Shown here one piece after another: positions 11,147-21,441 of a stretch of DNA of 64,000 bases. This stretch comes from Arenicola marina. Taxonomy: Eukaryota > Annelida > Polychaeta > Arenicolidae. A model generated the notes under the pieces. The model saw only the letters and a list, made by a program, of their open reading frames with translations, had not been told where the DNA came from and did not search any database. The translations under genes were made by a program, and so were the position numbers. The stretch spans positions 23,311,639 to 23,375,638 of the forward strand of contig OZ025263.1 of assembly GCA_964019135.1 (NCBI GenBank), given 5' to 3'. Positions within the stretch are counted from its first letter, which is position 1. Each line of letters opens with the position of its first letter.

Positions 11147-12342
11147 CCCCGCTCTGTTAGCATATGATTCTCCATTATAGGGCGTTATGAGTCGCTCACT
11201 TTGAACTTAAGGACAACAGCAGCGCCCTCTGTCCCAGGTAATTCACGGTTACAAAGTTTGGGACCCAGGCTACAAATGATTCAAATGATGGCGGGACTCG
11301 CCAGGTGGCGCTGCATACGCATGGCGGTTGGTCGGGAAAAGACTATGCTCTAACATTTCTGCGCGAAAATATAACCGAAACAACTTAGTGTTGACACACT
11401 TTCTTGATGTCAGAAGACAGAACAAGGTACATAGAATACGTAAACACTATGGTTGTACGAGCACACATTATGATAAAGGCTTCCCGACTGGCGTCTAAAG
11501 AACTTTGCATGGACGCCGTTGTGCCCCTAGAAAGCGGGCTTGCCTGGGGGCAATTGCGCCCAAGCTGCCAAGTCGCTATGAAGCAAAGCGAGCGATAATG
11601 GGGACTTTTACAACATTGAAGCAAGAAACCCAACTAAATTCATCCAATATTCGCCCTGTGATACAACTGAGAGCATAATTGTAACACACAAGTTGACAAG
11701 GAATAAACAAATCCTCTCCAACACACTCTTCTTCACCGTACCACTTGAAACAATTCTCTCCAACTTTGTTGTCCGCTCCGCCTGCCGACAAAATATGGTT
11801 TATATAGCCTTACAGTCTAGTCTGGGCTAATCGAGAACACGGCAAATGCTGGCTGCTCTAAGTAGCAAAGCATTGGCGTTAATATTTCAAATAGCAACTG
11901 AAGTCCCTGGTATGAAATATGAAATGTACTCGCATTTATTTAACAAAAGACAACTATACCGAGCCTAATCGGGGACCAGATGATAGAATGGACTTGATGC
12001 TGGATGCGGTATCCGTTTAAAAACTAATACGATACACCAGTGCGTAATGAATTTAATGAAGTTTTCCATTTGTCACATCCCTTACATTGCATCAACGACG
12101 TTGCAATATGGCGCGCATATCCCACTTCACTTAACCTGAGGCACAATTACCAGGCGGACGTGAATATAATGGATGCAACTTTTATCGGGCTCACTTCTGT
12201 GATACCGTGTTAACGAAACAAGCGTTGAACACTAATTTTAATTAGAAACAATACGTGTAAAATACAAAACGGAGTTCTATGTCAGTTGCGCTTATAAAAG
12301 CTCAACATGCATGTCAGCCTGAAATAGGGTACATCACTCCTT
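11147..12342. other. Intergenic, no gene seen
   Basis: Mixed sequence without recognisable coding content. The end near 12312-12342 belongs to the conserved 3' flank of the HECT-like exon (see that entry). Confidence 0.45.
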
Positions 12343-12605
12343 TCAAAAGGAAAAGCTGTTGTGAATGTAATCTAACATTTTGTTGGCGAATGCGTCCTCG
12401 TTCAAGAGTGTCGGGTTCGCAGACAGCGTTAGCTCGCAAGAGCATGTGTTAACATGAGGAAGGACAGCAGTGTTGACGTGATCGACGATAATGCTGGGCG
12501 ACTGGTTGAAGCCTTCCGCTGGGACGCTGCTGGCTCCAGTTAGCCACATAAGAAAAGTGGCTATCGTGAGCTGGTTTCCGCTGGGCATAGGCGGGAAGGT
12601 TCCAC
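12343..12605 (-). CDS. HECT E3 ubiquitin ligase C-terminal exon (G2E3-like)
   Basis: Terminal exon on the minus strand. A strong splice acceptor (TTTCGTTCTTTCCTTAG) ends at 12606 and the frame closes with TGA at 12343. The peptide carries the HECT C-lobe pattern: FLMWLTGASSVPAEGF, then the catalytic-cysteine region LPHVNTCSCELTL, then a helix ending KMLDYIHNSF. HECT ligases accept ubiquitin on that cysteine and pass it to a substrate. The GASSVP/GF spacing and the Thr-Cys pair resemble G2E3-like HECT proteins, which are expanded in many aquatic animals. A candidate upstream exon with a GTAAGC donor lies at about 12742-12885 (-), and another GTAAGT donor lies at about 12918, but phases could not be reconciled, so the rest of the gene is not assigned. 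A decayed relative lies at 19484-19750. Confidence 0.55.
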
Positions 12606-12962
12606 CTAAGGAAAGAACGAAATCAGTCGTTATGTCAACGTATTTCCGTATGAGACACACAGTTTAGCCGTCTATTAAAGGATGAAATCGATTCAACATG
12701 TTTTAGCAAAGAGAGAGGGGTGGGTGGGGGGGCTTACTCTCAAGTCGCCAAATAAAAGACTCAAGTTCACTGAGAGCGCCTCTTCGGTTTGACGGCGAAA
12801 CGTGTTCGCCTCTCTAAATGTGAACTTTAACTTCCTCTCCATGTCATCGACGCTAAGGGCCGTATGCCAAAACAAGGACTAACTTTAATTGTAGGATTAA
12901 ACGAGACTTACCTGTAAGGTGAAGTTTGATCATAATTCCACCGACCTATGAAGTACATCATA

Positions 12963-13944
12963 TTACGACACAGCAGATAACACACTGGACGCGAATTCAC
13001 CACCGTCACAAACCGGTTTGCGATAAAATTTTCGGAATGTACATTCCGTGCTCCAGCCGGCTGTTCTCAGGATAGTGTTCAGTGGCACATGAGTAGCGTG
13101 AGCTCGACTAGTAGAGGCCGAGCGGGTGCTGTGAGGTGAAACAATATCCATATCAATGCCCGCACAACGCATGACCTCGCTGATCCAGCGCGATATGGTG
13201 TCATTGGAGACCCCTTGGTGGGGTCGCTGGGTGGTGATGAAGAGTCGCGTTACGCTGTCCCTAAGAAGTGTGCGGCTAAGAAACTCGCGAATAATAGAGA
13301 CAATACATAATTCCGGATTTACTGGGTAAGAATGCAACACAATTTCCATTAGGTGTTTACCGGGCCTGGTTTGCTTTCAGTGGTCTCCAACGCGAAGCAA
13401 GACCTTGGAATCTTCGACGGTAATATTCCTGATATCTAACAAGTAAAGTGATTGGTGCCTCTGACCGGACAACACAGCGAGTAACGTGGCCAACTTCCAT
13501 GACAGTTCCAAGAGGCATAAGCTGGCAGAAGGAGCAAGCGTAGCAAGGTACTTTAATACAACTGACACATCCCAAGTTACATTCTACTTAGGGAAAGCTG
13601 GGCGAGTGCGGAATACACCTCGCATAAATCGTTTTATCAGTGGATGCTCTCCAACAGGTTTGGCGTCATCTAAATTTAAAACTGTCGCCAGAGCCGCCCG
13701 AGCAGTGTTCAAGCTACTATAGGCTAAACCATCAGTCATAGAGACTGACGAGAAAATCTAACACGATATTTACAGACGTGTGAACGTAATGCCCCTGCCT
13801 TTCACTACAAAACTGTAGCCACCTCTGCAAATAGCTTTGATATTGGGACTTTGTTGCCGGGGACCAGGACTGCATGATGACAGCGGGAGCGCTCTGAAAG
13901 TCTCTGGCTTTCCAGGCCTTGCCGGACAACCTGAAAGCTGCCAA
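12963..13944 (-). pseudogene. DIRS-type tyrosine recombinase, broken
   Basis: Minus-strand tyrosine recombinase of a DIRS-like retrotransposon, the enzyme that integrates the circular cDNA. The N-terminal SAM-like part begins at 13944 (FRLSGKAWKARDF, then SPATKSQYQSYLQRW). The catalytic part shows the first arginine in LSGQRHQSL (about 13455-13475), the H-x-x-R motif in SPHSTRSAS (about 13110-13135) and the tyrosine in FRKFYRKPV (about 13015-13040). Breaks: a 1-nt frameshift near 13727-13733, an in-frame TAG at 13584-13586 and an in-frame TGA at 13377-13379. The catalytic residues survive, so decay is moderate. It lies directly downstream of the RNase H piece, as expected for DIRS. Confidence 0.8.
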
Positions 13945-14061
13945 GTTCAGTTTGCGCCACAGAGGGTGAATCTAGCTGTTGTCGCTCATCAGAATGAGTG
14001 TCTTTGCAGTGGCTGGCAGTATCCTGGGCGTATCGACTAATAATACTAGCAGCTTGGGAAA

Positions 14062-14352
14062 TTAAGCCTGAGTTGGCCATACTGGAGTTACAAGAAGTGC
14101 TTCGCTCGCATCCTGTTCCACTTTCTGCAGTACGCGGCCGATGAGACTGAAAGGACAAAACATATATCCATAGATATCTTGCCAGTCCAGACCAAATGCA
14201 TCCACCTGCCATGCATCAGGGTCTGGTTTCCATGAAACGAATGGCTTGAGCTGGTAGTTCAGTCTTGAGGCAAATAGATCCACGTTAAACGGGCCAAACG
14301 CAGCTTGGAGTTTAGCGAAAAGGTCATGTGACCACTCAGTACGAATAGGGAG
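14062..14352 (-). pseudogene. DIRS-type RNase H fragment, cut by a gypsy insertion
   Basis: The minus-strand frame reads TEWSHDLFAKLQAAFGP and then VDLFASRLNYQLKPFVSWKP and VDAFGLDWQ, the hallmark C-terminal RNase H region of DIRS reverse transcriptases. It continues past its stop-bearing edge into the usual PVWPTQA sequence before the recombinase. The frame is open right up to the gypsy target duplication at 14348-14352. Beyond the gypsy element (from 19083) the same phase stays open for about 80 bases and then meets a stop. No RT palm is recognisable there, so the DIRS copy was probably already 5'-truncated. Confidence 0.75.
14348..14352. repeat. Target-site duplication, left (GGGAG)
   Basis: Five bases identical to 19078-19082, immediately outside the gypsy LTRs. 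Confidence 0.9.
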
Positions 14353-14523
14353 TGTAATGGAGACGGACGCACGATATTAAATACACAAATACTCTTTATT
14401 TGCTGCTTCCTTTTTACACATGTGCATTTTACAACATGGCTGTTTTCCGGAACCTCTTTAGGTTGTACTCCTATAAATGTCTTATCGATGCACATAAGGT
14501 CGCACTATAGTAACTACACTACA
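14353..14523 (-). repeat. 3' LTR of the gypsy element
   Basis: 171 bp beginning TGTAATGG and ending CACTACA on the plus strand, identical to 18907-19077. On the minus strand it contains AATAAA, a possible polyadenylation signal. Confidence 0.95.
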
Positions 14524-14532
14524 TCTCTCCCC
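14524..14532 (-). promoter_or_regulatory. Polypurine tract
   Basis: Reads GGGGAGAGA on the minus strand and directly abuts the 3' LTR. This is the expected primer site for plus-strand DNA synthesis. Confidence 0.7.
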
Positions 14533-14659
14533 AACTTACATTCGAGATACAAGTCTCTAGTTCGAGCTACAAGACAGTTAATGTTTAGTTCTAACTATGG
14601 GGGAGAGGTTCTAGAACTTCACCCCTTTCATGTACCGTCGCGGTCCATGCACCTGACTG

Positions 14660-17600
14660 TCAGAAATCCTCTATGAGTCTCTTTGTCGGGCGGATTAGCC
14701 TCGCCGATTGTCGAACCGGAGTGGGCTTGGATTCCAGCTTCAACGGGCTCGCAGACGGCGTGTCCACAGATTCGCGCAGGGTTCCAGGATCCTCTGTGGT
14801 TAATCCTGGATCACTGTGGTTGTGTGACGGTGTCTCTGCGGCGATTTTCTTGTAGTGCGATGAATTCCTTGTTACAGTCTGTTCACCTCTTCTCGCCGTG
14901 ATCATTGAACCTTTCGTCTCTGTGACTTCGTACGGCTGGGGATCGAAGGGAGGAATAAGCTTGCCGCCTTTCGACTGTCTGACGATGACTGTATCACCCA
15001 CGTCAATTGAACATGGTCCAGCTCCGGCGCGTTCGTCTGCATAAGCTTTCATTTTAGCTTTCCTGTTTTCATCCCTTCGACGGAAGGAATCTTCCTTCTT
15101 GTCTTTGGACGTCCTAATTTGGGGGAGCATGGTTCGCATCTCACGGCAGTTCAATGCCACACTGGGGGACACATTCGTCGTTGAGTGAGGTGTAGCTCTG
15201 TATTGGCGAAGGAACTGGGTGAGCACTTGCTTCCACTTCTTCCCTTCGACTGTCGCAGTCTTGATGGCTTTGTTTAGAGTCCTCATGAACCGTTCTGCTT
15301 CCCCGTTTGCTCTTGGCCAGAGCGGCGTTATCTTCTGGTGTCTAAACCCCAGGTGAGCAGCGAAGTCACTGAACTCATGTCCGTTGAAAGGTGGTCCGTT
15401 GTCCGTTTTGATCTTCTCGGGGATTCCTTGCCTCGCGAAAATGGTGTCAAGTTTTGGGATGACTGCGCGAGCGGACGTTGTTGAGACCACTTCGAACTCA
15501 GGGTATCTGCTGTAATCGTCAATGGCGACCAGCAGGTAGTCTCCACTATGGAATGGTCCGGCGAAATCCACAGATATTTCGGTCCATGGTGCAGCGGGTA
15601 ATGTCGTAATGTGGAGTGGTTCGGTCTTGGTGTTTAGGTTGGTAGCTTGACAGGCTACACACTCTTTCACTGTGTTTTCCACCATCTGATCAATGTATGG
15701 AAACCACACCTTCTCTCTTATTAGTCTCTTCGTCTTCACTGCCCCTTGGTGTCCTTGGTGGGCTATGTCGATGACCCTCTGTTGCAACTTTGGTGGCATG
15801 ACTATAAGGTTTCGTCGTAGCACAATCCCCGAAGCCACCGACAGTTCCTCTCTCGTGTCTTTGGATCGACGATACAGGTCAAGGTCAGGGTCTTCCCAGT
15901 CGTTGGTCTGGATGGCTTTCATCAGCTTCATCATCGCGGTATCCTGACGAGTTTCGTCTCTTATTTCTTGTTCAGTCATGGATTTTGGCACTGCTCTGTC
16001 CACCACATAGTTGATGTAGTCTTCCGCAACGTTGTCAGTGTTGGACGTCGCAGCTGGGTGCCTGCTTAGGTAGTCAGCAGGGTTGGTGTCATCTTTACCT
16101 GGGCGGTATTCCAGGGTGGCTTCATACGGCGTGAGCCGCAGCTTCCACCGGTCGATACGGGGGGAAGTCTGTTTTTGACTTGCGAAGATCCCCAGCAACG
16201 GCTTATGATCTGTTATGATCTTGAATTTTCCACCATACAGGAACAGACGGAAGTGTTCCACACCCCAGATAGCTGCCAGCATTTCTCTCTCTGTCTGCGA
16301 GTATCTGGTCTCTACATCGCTGAGAGCTCGACTGCCATAAGCGACGACTTTGCCATCTTGGATGAGAATTGCTCCGAGACCCGAGGGGCTTGCGTCTACA
16401 AGGATGGTGGTTTCTTTCCTTGGGTCAAAATATTCTAGGACCGGGCTGCTTGACAAGGACTTTTTGATCTTGTCCAGCGCTTTTTGCTCTTCTTCGCTCC
16501 ATTTCCACTCAACGTTATTTTGTGTTAAGCGTCGTAGCGGTGCAGTTATGGAGGCATAGTCAGGTATGAAACGTGACATATACTGAGCCATCCCGAGGAA
16601 TGAGCGTACCTCTGAGGGGCTCGATGGGGCTTCAGCCTGTCTAATCGCCTCTGTTTTGCTTGGATCTGCCGTAATCCCCTTGGCGCTGAACTCATGACCG
16701 TAGAAACTGACAGAGTTCTTGGAGAATTGACACTTGTCAGCATTGAGGGTCAGTCCTGCAGCCTCTAAACGCTGTAGCACCCGAAGCAGATTCTTGTCAT
16801 GGGTTTCTCTTGTTCCCCAGATGATGATATCATCAGAGATGTTTTTGCAACCTGGCAGGTCGACTAGGAGCTCTGCTATTGCATTCTGAAAAATCTCAGA
16901 AGCGGCATTAAGTCCGAACATCAGTCTTTTGTATCTCCTGAGGCCTAAATGTGTGCTAAATGTAGTGATGTGTCTGCTGCTGTCGTGGAGTAGAAGTTGG
17001 TGATAGCCGGCTCGTAGGTCGAGGCAGGTGAACTTGGTCGCTCCATTCAAATCAGCAATCAGATCATCAATGGTTGGCATGAGGTGTTTTCCCCTCCTTA
17101 CCGCTTTATTTGCTTCTCGCATATCCACGCATATGCGCACAGCGCCAGATTTCTTTGGTATAACTACCATAGGACTGACACACGGTGTAGGCCCCGACAC
17201 TGTTTCAATGACATCAAGATTCTCTAGTCTCTTCAATTCCCTTTCTACATCCTTTCGCACATGGAAAGGTATGCGTCGGTGTGGCTGTTGTTTCAAGGCC
17301 ACACCTTCATCTATGTGGAGTTTTACTGTTTTGCCTTGCAAACAGCCTATCCCTTTGCCAAACAGTTTTAGGAATAGTTTTTTGCATTCTACTGAGTTTA
17401 GCTCTGTTTTGGCTGTGTTTGCGATGTCAACTATTCCCAGCTTTTGTGCGGTTTTGAAACAAAACAGCGTGTCACTTCCCATCTCCGCTACCAAAACATC
17501 TTCATATGCTGTCCTTCCTCTGAAGTTCACGTTAGCCTTGAATTGGCCTTTTACCGGCATCGGCTTCTTGCTGCCATAGGCAAAGACGTTTTTCAGGCAT

Positions 17601-18214
17601 TTTTGTAGGGCAGGCACAGGCTTCATTTTCTGCCATGTCTCCAATGGCATAATGTTCACAGTCGCCCCCATGTCAACCAGGGCAACAGCTGTTGTTTTAT
17701 TGATTGTCACCTTGATGTGAGGTGTTTGCAGAGCGCTGCTCTGTTGTACGCTATATACATAGCCATCTTCGTCAGATTCTTCATGTGCATCTTCATCGGC
17801 GATGGCATGCACATGTGATGTTTTTTCTCTATAGTTCCAGGGTCTCCTCTTCTTTGACTGGCAACATGATGCAAAGTGGTTTTGTTTTCCACAATGGTTA
17901 CATTGCTTGCCCTGGGCGGGACAGCTTCCTTTCCCTCCATCATGTGGGAAATTGCCTCCGCAGTTATAGCACTTACTTGATGGTGCTTTCTTCACATAGC
18001 TTTGGCTTGTATGTTTATGCCTTGGTTGTGACATGTTAGGTTTACTTGATTTGTGACGACTCACCACTTTGTTGACTGAGTGCTGTTGGAGCTCTTTCTC
18101 TATACCAGCCGCTTGGGACTCTGAAATCTCCATAGCTCTACCATTTGTAGTAGACTGGTAAGAGTCACTGTTGCATCTTCGAGGGCTTTTCGACGAAGCT
18201 TGTGTGACAGACAC
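14660..18214 (-). CDS. Gypsy/Ty3 Pol polyprotein with nucleocapsid zinc knuckles
   Basis: An 1184-residue frame. Order: zinc knuckles at about 82-117 (CYNCGG, CNHCGKQNHFASC); aspartic protease at about 165-260 whose motif is VALVDMGAT, with Asp181 present but the usual Thr/Ser replaced by Met (codon ATG at 17669-17671); reverse transcriptase at about 330-500 with LDLRAGYHQ near 398 and NISDDIIIWG near 460; RNase H at about 600-725 (DASPSGLGAIL, TEREMLAAIW, ITDHKPL); integrase with an HHCC finger at about 815-855 (HQGHQG to CVACQ) and catalytic D, D, E near 881, 936 and 971 (DFAGPF, TDNGPPF, NGEAERF). The length is normal for the group. The SDD form of the RT box is common in Mag-like gypsy lineages. 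Apart from the protease change all catalytic residues are intact. Transcription would start in the 5' LTR. Confidence 0.95.
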   Translation of the reverse strand: MSVTQASSKSPRRCNSDSYQSTTNGRAMEISESQAAGIEKELQQHSVNKVVSRHKSSKPNMSQPRHKHTSQSYVKKAPSSKCYNCGGNFPHDGGKGSCPAQGKQCNHCGKQNHFASCCQSKKRRPWNYREKTSHVHAIADEDAHEESDEDGYVYSVQQSSALQTPHIKVTINKTTAVALVDMGATVNIMPLETWQKMKPVPALQKCLKNVFAYGSKKPMPVKGQFKANVNFRGRTAYEDVLVAEMGSDTLFCFKTAQKLGIVDIANTAKTELNSVECKKLFLKLFGKGIGCLQGKTVKLHIDEGVALKQQPHRRIPFHVRKDVERELKRLENLDVIETVSGPTPCVSPMVVIPKKSGAVRICVDMREANKAVRRGKHLMPTIDDLIADLNGATKFTCLDLRAGYHQLLLHDSSRHITTFSTHLGLRRYKRLMFGLNAASEIFQNAIAELLVDLPGCKNISDDIIIWGTRETHDKNLLRVLQRLEAAGLTLNADKCQFSKNSVSFYGHEFSAKGITADPSKTEAIRQAEAPSSPSEVRSFLGMAQYMSRFIPDYASITAPLRRLTQNNVEWKWSEEEQKALDKIKKSLSSSPVLEYFDPRKETTILVDASPSGLGAILIQDGKVVAYGSRALSDVETRYSQTEREMLAAIWGVEHFRLFLYGGKFKIITDHKPLLGIFASQKQTSPRIDRWKLRLTPYEATLEYRPGKDDTNPADYLSRHPAATSNTDNVAEDYINYVVDRAVPKSMTEQEIRDETRQDTAMMKLMKAIQTNDWEDPDLDLYRRSKDTREELSVASGIVLRRNLIVMPPKLQQRVIDIAHQGHQGAVKTKRLIREKVWFPYIDQMVENTVKECVACQATNLNTKTEPLHITTLPAAPWTEISVDFAGPFHSGDYLLVAIDDYSRYPEFEVVSTTSARAVIPKLDTIFARQGIPEKIKTDNGPPFNGHEFSDFAAHLGFRHQKITPLWPRANGEAERFMRTLNKAIKTATVEGKKWKQVLTQFLRQYRATPHSTTNVSPSVALNCREMRTMLPQIRTSKDKKEDSFRRRDENRKAKMKAYADERAGAGPCSIDVGDTVIVRQSKGGKLIPPFDPQPYEVTETKGSMITARRGEQTVTRNSSHYKKIAAETPSHNHSDPGLTTEDPGTLRESVDTPSASPLKLESKPTPVRQSARLIRPTKRLIEDF

Positions 18215-18657
18215 GTTTGTACGATCTGTGTCTTGATTTCTCTGTCTTGGTCTGTAAACTCACATGTTGATGACAGCTGTCTTAAACGGGTATAGAAGGC
18301 TGTGATATCTTCACTCGCCTCTTGCTTAGCTTGCCTGAACTTGTACACCTCATATTCACGGTTCTGCTTTGGGCTGAAATATTTGGACAGTGCATTGACT
18401 GCTGCATCAAATGCATTTTCCCCTTCACCTGCCATTGTATCAGGCAGAGTGTCGAAAATGTCATTGTTTGCCTCACCGATATAGTGTAGCAGGAGGGCTC
18501 TCATCCTGACAGGATCTGTGATATCCATAGCAACCAACAGATTCTTTAGTCGTGCTATCCATTTCTTCCACGTGACTGCAGATGCACTTTGATCTGAGCC
18601 AGCTTCAAAGATAGGAAATACAGGCAAAACCCCAGCCATGTTGACTGCTGCTGTCAA
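18100..18657 (-). CDS. Gypsy Gag, capsid part
   Basis: A 185-residue frame from ATG 18657, read before pol. It has the retrotransposon Gag capsid pattern: WKKWIARLKNLL, then RMRALLLHYIGE, then YFSPKQNREYEVYKFRQAKQ and EDITAFYTRLRQL. Gag forms the particle shell. It overlaps the pol frame by 115 bases, and family-like sequence passes from this frame to the pol frame near 18140 (after ATVTLTSLL). The zinc knuckles that normally belong to Gag therefore sit in the other frame. A programmed shift upstream of the nucleocapsid would be unusual, so a one-base indel is more likely. Confidence 0.85.
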   Translation of the reverse strand: MTAAVNMAGVLPVFPIFEAGSDQSASAVTWKKWIARLKNLLVAMDITDPVRMRALLLHYIGEANNDIFDTLPDTMAGEGENAFDAAVNALSKYFSPKQNREYEVYKFRQAKQEASEDITAFYTRLRQLSSTCEFTDQDREIKTQIVQTCLSHKLRRKALEDATVTLTSLLQMVELWRFQSPKRLV

Positions 18658-18887
18658 ACTACTATATCACTGTGGTGTGTTGTCGTTGGAAAGATATTCC
18701 AAGTTCAAAAGTTCAGATTCTCGCAGCTTCACCCATCAACAGCTCACACATTCCGGGCCTTCTCCAACCATTCCGGCGGCATTCCGCCTTTTATTCACGC
18801 CCGCGTTCTTGAGCCAAATTTCACAGCGTCCATCTCTCGTTGTTCCGTTATTCCAAAGTGTTAGCATCGATGACCTTCTTGAGTTAT

Positions 18888-18905
18888 GCTTTATCCTCGT
18901 CGCCA
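18888..18905 (-). promoter_or_regulatory. Primer binding site
   Basis: Minus strand TGGCGACGAGGATAAAGC starts one base inside the 5' LTR. TGGCGAC-type starts are usual for tRNA primer sites in gypsy elements. The particular tRNA is not assigned. Confidence 0.65.
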
Positions 18906-18906
18906 G

Positions 18907-19077
18907 TGTAATGGAGACGGACGCACGATATTAAATACACAAATACTCTTTATTTGCTGCTTCCTTTTTACACATGTGCATTTTACAACATGGCTGTTTT
19001 CCGGAACCTCTTTAGGTTGTACTCCTATAAATGTCTTATCGATGCACATAAGGTCGCACTATAGTAACTACACTACA
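18907..19077 (-). repeat. 5' LTR of the gypsy element
   Basis: 171 bp, identical to 14353-14523, followed by the right target duplication GGGAG at 19078-19082. Confidence 0.95.
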
Positions 19078-19483
19078 GGGAGGTGGAATCCTGGGTTTAA
19101 CCCCAGGACGATGATAGTCCAGTTGCCCAAAACTCTAGTCCGTATGTCAAACAGCAGACTTAAGTTTAATCAAGGTCTAGTACACCCGATTAAGGGATGA
19201 AAACCTAGTCCAGGACTAATCAATCTAAATACTGTGAAACAATGATGTTACGATTAGATGAACGTACCCAGTACTAGCAGACGCAGAAAGCAGTTTATAC
19301 GCGACGTTTTTACAGCATTAAACACGGTTAACGTCACAAATCGCGGGGTGCGCTTGTCACCTCAGTTGTCGAATAGTTGCACAATACGTTGACGTGCCAG
19401 CCTCCCCGCGGCCTGCGCTGGCTGCGCTGCACCATCGTTCGAACAATGGCCATGGGAACCTGTAGACAAAAACTTAAGATACA

Positions 19484-19750
19484 TGTCAGCCTGAAATAGA
19501 AACTTTCCAAAGAAAAAGCTGGTACACACGTAATCTAGCATTTCCTCTTGCTTAGCAGATTGTGAGTAGTTTATTTCAACAGCGCCCTGCGGTCCAAAAA
19601 GTTCAAGCTTGTTGTCATCCGGCATGGGTTAACCTCTCCTTGTGGCGAGAATGGCACATGCTGTAATGACGGGGAAGTCTGTGTCGAAGCCCGTAATGGA
19701 GGCAAGGGAAGCGACGCTTCAGGACTTCCGAACACTCGCCCGCTCGATAA
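19484..19750 (-). pseudogene. Decayed HECT-like terminal exon, relative of 12343-12605
   Basis: The 3' part matches the first HECT-like exon at DNA level and in the same orientation: EEMLDYVCTSFFF here against KMLDYIHNSFSF there, followed in both by the non-coding string atttcaggctgacatg (minus strand). Further upstream the frame has FPVITACAIL, which may correspond to the catalytic LPHVNTC segment, but with a stop and length changes. It lies on the far side of the DIRS/gypsy nest from the first copy. Likely a duplicated, inactive fragment. Confidence 0.35.
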
Positions 19751-21441
19751 CATTTCTGCTCTGTGAGTGAGCGAAATTATACCGCTCTTCTGCGCGCTGA
19801 CTAGGCTTGTTTATGGAAGTAAGTAAACATGGGAGGCATGATTATCCAGCATCCAGTAAGGCCCCTGATGCTCTTCTTGCTCGAACTGTCGGTTCAGCAC
19901 AGACTCGAGGAATATACGTGAATCATGGATACTCCCTGAAATAGACCAATGTACTGTTCAAGATGTATTTGTAAATAAAACATCACACTTCTCGCAACAA
20001 CATTGAATATTTTTTAGTCTAGGTTCTGATAATGACAATTTATGTCTTCTCCTTGAGCAGCTTTCGTTACGCAGTCCAAATACAAATTGATCACGCAGAG
20101 CTCTCTCCAAATTGGTTCCATATTCACAACTTACTGACAATTTCCGCAATACAGCAAAAATTAATTTCACCTTCATGCTGGTAACGACTAGATAATCTAA
20201 ACCGCTCACCTATTTCAGACGGCTTACCAAAATATGTACGTACTTTAATTGAATAACTGATATCTGACATCTATATCGTGTTACATATATTGTCGTCGAT
20301 TTCAGGAACGATAACTCATTTTTGTTCTAATTGTGAGTAAACTCCCTCATCCTCATTCGACGTTCAATCTTCAGGGCCAGGAAAAATACTTATGTTTTGT
20401 GCTGGTGACCGCGAGGATTTTATACTGAATAACTGTATTATGACCCATTTAAGACAAAGTGCTTACTTGAAAATTAGTCGTATATAGTAATATGTGATAT
20501 AAGACCAGTATAGGGCCTTGCATAGTATTTATTTAATCCGCGTTTTTAGAACAGTATCCACGTACTACATCAAAATATGTACATACTGTAATTGAATAAC
20601 TGAGGTACAATTACATGCTGCATTCTTATGTCCATTTTCTAATTCATTTAATGAATGAAAAAAAAATAATAATAACCATACAACTTGCCCCGTCTCCATT
20701 ATACAATGAAAGGATTCTGACAAAGACACCTTCAGCAGTTTGGACAGACTATTTCAACTTTGAACTACCAGCGATTACTACTGACAATTAATATCTTTCC
20801 ATGAAAACTTTGGAAATATCTACGAAATGCATGTAGTGTGATCAAGTAGAATATCAGTAGACCATTTTACATCTATCGTTACATAGTATCATTTCAGGAA
20901 CGATAACTCGTCTGTTGTCTATTTTTAGAAGTTGTGGCGGTATATCAGTCTCCATGAGTCACCCTGTCGCCATCATGCGGACAACAAACGAACTAGGTGA
21001 TACGGGAGGCAGTTTCCAGGTGTTTTGATGCCACTCGTAAAAGCGCCAGAACCGCGTCGTGATGGGGTCGAGATGGAGCAACGAGATTGAGAAACATTCT
21101 TTATATACCTTCTCTTGGCCGTATGGCTTTGGGTGCTGGTTGAATGGATTAATGCTGTGTGCTTCCTTCTGCGCTAAACGGGCCAGATGAACCCCGGGAC
21201 AGGGGTTGAAAGGAATAAAACGGTCCCAGGCACAGGTGGGGATTGAATTACCCGCAGTCGGTTGGCCTGCCGCCGAGTAAATTCAATATTGGTTTGGTCG
21301 ACAATAGTGACAACTCTCGTGGCTCGCCCGTGACGACGCTGCCGAACTTTTGAGTGAAGTGGCTGAAACCCGCATAATGCCCCGTGATATGAGATTATTG
21401 TGATATCCTCTTAGCAGTGCGAGCGATGAACTGGCACTGTG
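19751..21441. other. Intergenic; short local repeats
   Basis: AT-rich, with two repeated pieces: atgtac.tact.taattgaataactga at about 20233 and 20576, and tttcaggaacgataactc at about 20303 and 20894. A TATA-like string lies near 21101 (tttatatac), about 340 bases before the ankyrin gene. A pyrimidine-rich AG at about 21400-21418 could be a splice acceptor. Confidence 0.45.

Larger units (their letters stand above)
14353..19077 (-). mobile_element. Complete gypsy/Ty3 LTR retrotransposon, 4725 bp
   Basis: Two 171-bp LTRs (14353-14523 and 18907-19077) with TG/CA ends read as identical base for base. A 5-bp target duplication GGGAG flanks them. Internally, on the minus strand, come a PBS-like site next to the 5' LTR, gag, then a long zinc-knuckle/protease/RT/RNase H/integrase frame, and a purine tract next to the 3' LTR. 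Identical LTRs mean a very recent insertion. It interrupts a DIRS relic. Small defects (protease motif, gag frame) suggest this copy may not be fully competent. Confidence 0.95.

Noticed and set aside
12693..12875. A 60-codon frame ending at a GTAAGC donor, as the exon before the HECT exon
   Set aside because: It is plausible as an exon, but its phase does not match the acceptor at 12606 and it shows no HECT motif, so it was not called as a gene part.
13805..14212. A 135-codon minus frame overlapping the DIRS relic
   Set aside because: It is an alternative frame over RNase H and recombinase sequence whose true frames carry the family motifs.
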